The notes under the pieces: generated by a model
The model's database searches: none
Seen by the model: the letters and a program-made list of their open reading frames with translations, nothing else
What the model was told of the DNA's origin: nothing
Part shown: piece after piece, positions 59,985 to 64,000 of the stretch
Layout: each line of letters starts with the position of its first letter
Numbering within the stretch: position 1 is the first letter of the stretch
Origin: Chrysomallon squamiferum
Lineage: Eukaryota; Mollusca; Gastropoda; Neomphalida; Peltospiridae
Assembly: GCA_012295275.1 (NCBI GenBank)
Contig: CM022678.1
Span: forward strand, 4,676,223-4,740,222
Reading direction: 5' to 3'
Length of the DNA: 64,000 nucleotides
Translations under genes and position numbers: made by a program

Positions 59985-60992
59985 CAATAATGGAATATTT
60001 AATTCATTTCGCACAAACAAAAATATCACTTAAATCTACAATTAATTTCCTTTATTTGCCTATCAAAACTTCTTCGCTGAAACTTGATATATACATAAAC
60101 ACTTGAATTATTAAAAAATTAACCTCTTAATTGTGATTTCATGCGTTATTGGAAATATTATATTACATTTTCAATTAATATTAATTTAAGACTTTTTTCA
60201 TCTACACTAAATCGGAATAACTATAAATAATTACATAAGTAAATAAATAAATAAATAACAAGAGAATAAAATAAAACTGAAAATGGAATAAATAAATAAA
60301 TAAATTAATTAATAACAAGTGGATAAAATACAAAAGAAAATAAGGAAAAAATGCATTGAATAATAAAATAAATTAAAATGAGTATTTTGACAGATTGAAT
60401 AAATTATAAGAAATATTAACTCCGTTTTCTTCAGACTCATATAATTAGTAACAAACGAATAAATGTCTTCGAAATTTCCGATTATAAAAGTACTTTTTAT
60501 TACCTAGAAACACTTCTGTGTATATCATATACAACAACACTTCAATTATTTAAAAACTTTTTAACCATTTACTTGTGATTCCAAGCATCACTGGGAAAAC
60601 CATTTTTTGTTCATTATTAATTTAAACCTCTTTCTTTTGTCTACACTATGTAGGACTCTCTATATATATGATCAGTGACTACATGACTGTCTCTATATAT
60701 TATGATCAGTGACTACATGACTGTCTCACATTTATTCTGCTCTGAAGACGACACGACAACAGTGAAAACGACACCAAGCATAATTTCAAGTCAAAAAAAT
60801 GTATTACCCACGTCAATCATATAACAACACTTCAATTATTTAAAAACTTTTTAACCATTTACTTGTGATTCCAAGCATCAAGACGACATTATTAATTTAA
60901 ACCTCTTTCTTTTGTGACAAGTTCAACCAGTGAAAACGACAACAACGACGTGAAGGATAACATATGAGAACAGGACAACATCGATGTGAAAT
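59985..60992. repeat. Short tandem and dispersed duplications upstream of gene 15
   Basis: No exon is seen. A 34-base segment containing TGATCAGTGACTACATGACT is repeated in tandem at about 60655-60725. A roughly 58-base segment beginning CAACACTTCAATTATTTAAA occurs at about 60535 and again at about 60828, in both cases followed soon by TAATTTAAACCTCTTTCTTT. AAATA repeats fill 60235-60310. Confidence 0.7.
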
Positions 60993-61396
60993 ATGTATTT
61001 TCTAAAGAACATCGTCTTATTAATCTGCCTCATATTCGAGTACGCGGCTGCCACAGAATTCTGTCCAGCTTCTGGCAAAGATGAAACCAATTTCCACGAA
61101 GTACAACTGTATCGAGATGTAAAACCCAAGGTACCAAGTTTAAAAGAAGTGACAACCCCAGGAAGATCACTATGTGCAGTAAATTGCTATCGTCGTCCTG
61201 GCTGTAGAAGTATTTTCTATTCAACCACTGATAACGTCTGTTTGTTGTACGGTGAAGACGTTTTTCATTCGGCCTTAGAAAATTATCCGGGAATGCGACG
61301 CTTCGGTAAATTACTTAGACATAGAGTTTATGATTACTTTATTTATTTTTTCCTCAACTGTATTTATTATTTTATTATTATTATTATTATTATTAT

Positions 61397-61435
<39 letters not shown>

Positions 61436-61489
61436 CATAAATATTGAAAATCAGACTCGAAAACGAGGTTCTATCCTCCTTCAGCTGGA

Positions 61490-61561
<72 letters not shown>

Positions 61562-62394
61562 CATATATTTGTGTTTCTTAAGAATATACTGATTTAACTT
61601 GACAGATGTTGAGAATGTTGAAAACGATGTACCTGCAGACGGTTACGATGTCGTGAATATTATTATTATTATTATTGTTATCATTATTATTATTATTATT
61701 ATATGCTTGTATTTACCTAGAAATATTTTGTTCAGAATACACTGATTTCTCTTTACAGATGTTGTACTTGCTGACTGTTACGATGTCGTGAAGAAAGGAT
61801 TTCAGACTGACGGTGTTTATTTTCTAACACCACGTGACGGGGGACAGCCAATCAGAGTCTATTGTGAAATTAGTAATGGAGGATGGATGGTAAGTCAGAT
61901 ACATCTCGACATATTCATACATATATATATATATATGCATATGTATATGCACACGAAAAGACACACATAGAGTCAGAGTTATACAGACACAAGTAATGTA
62001 TCTGTCCCAGTTTATCTGCATGTTAGAAAATGATTCTTATTTTGTGGGGGTTTTCGGGATATTATTAGACAAGGACAACATTATGATCACTGTTTGCTTT
62101 ACGTTATAGCAAATTGTTTCTAAATACTGATTCAGGTTTTTCAGCGGAGGACTGACGGATCGGTAGACTTCTACAGAAACTTGAATGAATATAAAGACGG
62201 TTTCGGAAATTTGAGAAATGAGTTCTGGTTGGGTATGTTGTAACGTTCTTGCTTGTTTCATAACAGGAACCGTTACTGAATGGACATATCAGTTTTAAGT
62301 CAATTTAATTATTCTTTCATTTACTGTAACATTTCCACAAAATATGCTATTGTCTCCTAAACCTATCACTATCATCAGAGTTTTCAACACCACA

Positions 62395-62442
<48 letters not shown>

Positions 62443-62793
62443 GTTATTGTTATTGTTATTGTTGTTGTTGTTGATGTGTTTGTTATTATTATTATTATTA
62501 TCATTATTATTTTTATTAGGTAACACGAATATTCACAGACTGACTACTCAAGGAATTTATGAACTGAGGGTAGATTTAGAAGATTTTGAAGGGAACACGG
62601 CCTACGCCTCCTACAAGAATTTCTCCATAGCAGGAGAAGAAAAGAATTTCCAGTTGTCAGTAGCAGATTACAGTGGAACTGCTGGTACATGTGTTCATAA
62701 TAATATTACTTTTTTCTTAACATTTACTTTGATAATATGTGATGTTAATTGCTGGTACTACTATTTATAATAATAGTTGTTGTTTTTCTATTT

Positions 62794-62828
<35 letters not shown>

Positions 62829-63375
62829 GTTGTTGTTGTTGTTGTTGTTTTTATTCTTGTCGTCGTAGTCGCTGTTGTTGTTACTGTTATTGTTATTATT
62901 ATTGTTGTTATTGTTGTTGCTGTTTTCGTTTTTGATACTGCTGTGATTCTCTTTATTGTTGTTGTTACAAAAGAGATTACGAAAATGCAGCAATCTCGTT
63001 ATTAAAGTTATTAACCTGTTTATTATGAGACTGCATTTACATTAATGTCTAGCCGAATGAGAGGCTTATGAATAAAAAGTATTACAACAATTCTTTTTTT
63101 TTCTTTTTTTTTCAGGTAATGCTCTTGAGCCGAACAGTGGTTGCTACTTCACTACAAAAGACAGAGATCTGGACAAAGCAGATTGCAACTGCGCTGAAAA
63201 TAACAAAGGTGGTTGGTGGTATAGTTACTGCGCCCTCTCCAATCTAAACGGCATCTATAGAAGTTTTACTACTTCTAACAGAACCGGAGTATGGTGGTTA
63301 CTGTGGAAAAAGAAACTGTTTTCAAGTCTTAAAAGAACGGTTATGAAAATAAGACCATCTGAGATTGTGCCGTAG
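60993..63375 (+). CDS. PAN-fibrinogen domain secreted lectin-like gene 15 (five exons)
   Basis: Exons are 60993-61305, 61759-61889 (the short 131-nt type), 62136-62232, 62520-62684 and 63116-63375 (966 nt, 321 residues). The signal peptide is [20 protein letters not shown], then TEFCPASG and a PAN core ([19 protein letters not shown]). Fibrinogen features: [25 protein letters not shown], the KDRDLD calcium-type loop, [21 protein letters not shown], a divergent [13 protein letters not shown] stretch and [10 protein letters not shown] broken long-type exon 2 lies in intron 1 (61606-61660). AATAAA at 63491-63496 is a likely polyadenylation signal. It is separated from the rest of the cluster by the unrelated two-domain gene, and its 5' flank differs from the other copies. 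Confidence 0.85.
61381..61561. repeat. (ATT)n, (AGT)n and (TAA)n tracts in intron 1
   Basis: ATT then AGT repeats at 61381-61435, and a TAA tract at 61499-61561, inside intron 1 of gene 15. Confidence 0.92.
61606..61660 (+). pseudogene. Truncated long-type exon 2 in intron 1 of gene 15
   Basis: After a CAG acceptor it reads [20 protein letters not shown] and enters ATT repeats. The Cys of ADCYD is Gly here and the first codons are duplicated. It lies 5' of the functional short-type exon 2. Confidence 0.7.
62396..62519. repeat. (ATT)n/(GTT)n microsatellite
   Basis: ATT/GTT tract in intron 3 of gene 15, adjoining the exon 4 acceptor. A second such tract fills 62795-62930 in intron 4. Confidence 0.9.
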
Positions 63376-64000
63376 CATGAAGAAGAAGACACAAAATACG
63401 TGATCACGTAGATATGTATATGTGAAATCTGTATCTGAAATATTCATCGTTCTGAAGTTGATTCTGGCATTCCGTGTTTCCTGCTTAATTAATAAATGTT
63501 TATATAATGATCCATTTTTCTTTTCTTTTTTTTTTTTTTTTTTTTTTGGTCTGAAACTTTATCGTAAATCACCGATTTAAAAGACAGAAATTTCAAGGTA
63601 GCATGTAAAAGAACCTAAGATCGTAAATCAACAAACTGCTACCTCCCATTTTCGACAAAGGCGACTTTAAAGCACACACACAAAAAAAACATGACAAGTG
63701 AGTTTCAGAGAATGAATTTTCAAAACTTCTTTTGTTATATACCAGATTAATTTTCTATATGCACCTCCATACAAGAATCAGACATTCTCTTTGTAGTGGC
63801 ATGTCGTTAAACGAACATTAAACATTTATTCCTTACATTAAACTATTTAAAAGCTAGATATTTCAAGATAGAATGTAAAAGAACTTAAGGTCTTAAATCA
63901 CCGAACCACTACCTCACATTTTCGACAAAGGCGAATAGAAACAAATTATGCATGACGTCTTCTAAAACACTCAAAAAAAGAATTATGACAAGTAAGTTTC
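63376..64000. repeat. 3' flank of gene 15 with tandem duplication
   Basis: No exon is seen. A segment of about 110 bases including ATGTAAAAGAACCTAAG, CACTACCTC-type and TTTTCGACAAAGGCGA strings occurs at about 63580-63670 and again at about 63845-63945. A T tract lies at 63528-63547. Confidence 0.7.

Overview
The window is eukaryotic nuclear DNA, very AT-rich and full of microsatellites (TAA/ATT, GA/CT, GAA, CATA). The genes are split into small exons with GT-AG introns. It looks like an animal, and most likely a lophotrochozoan such as a mollusc, because it carries an expanded cluster of secreted lectin-like genes of the fibrinogen-related (FReD) kind. That taxonomic guess is inference; nothing here fixes the species.

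The main content is a tandem and inverted family of five-exon genes. Each encodes a signal peptide and a PAN/apple-type domain (exon 1) followed by a fibrinogen C-terminal domain (exons 2-5). Exon lengths are almost fixed: 313 or 334, 140 or 131, 97, 165 and 251-272 nt, with intron phases 1, 0, 1, 1. Complete open copies lie at 2862-5386 (-), 9973-12164 (-), 17789-21098 (+), 26735-29403 (-), 31294-33979 (-) and 60993-63375 (+). Broken or partial copies lie at 7532-8815 (-), 23103-24480 (+), 38305-39263 (-, cut by a gap), 39555-42103 (-), 44171-47401 (-), 50686-51989 (+) and 53341-54525 (-). Between them are isolated exon relics and 'ghost' loci, where the 5' flank and first codons of exon 1 are joined directly to a 3' flank. 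Products should be secreted pattern-recognition or adhesion lectins, possibly immune; that role is inferred from the family.

Layout: 1-3914 is nearly the same as 35365-39354, which stops exactly at a run of 200 N (39355-39554). Roughly 14.3-23.4 kb and 41.8-50.6 kb form a large inverted duplication whose genes and relics pair in mirror order. The spacer holds two tandem genes (26.7-29.4 and 31.3-34.0 kb). Three copies of a decayed Tc1/mariner-type transposase lie in the duplicated flanks (about 1.6-2.1, 6.1-6.7 and 37.0-37.5 kb).

The one gene unrelated to the cluster is at 56784-58667 (+). It encodes a secreted protein with two related domains. The second domain is interrupted by a GC-richer 45-bp coding minisatellite, read as a His/Gly/Trp-rich 15-residue repeat, and there is an apparent frameshift upstream. 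I do not recognise this family by name, and it is the most novel object in the window.
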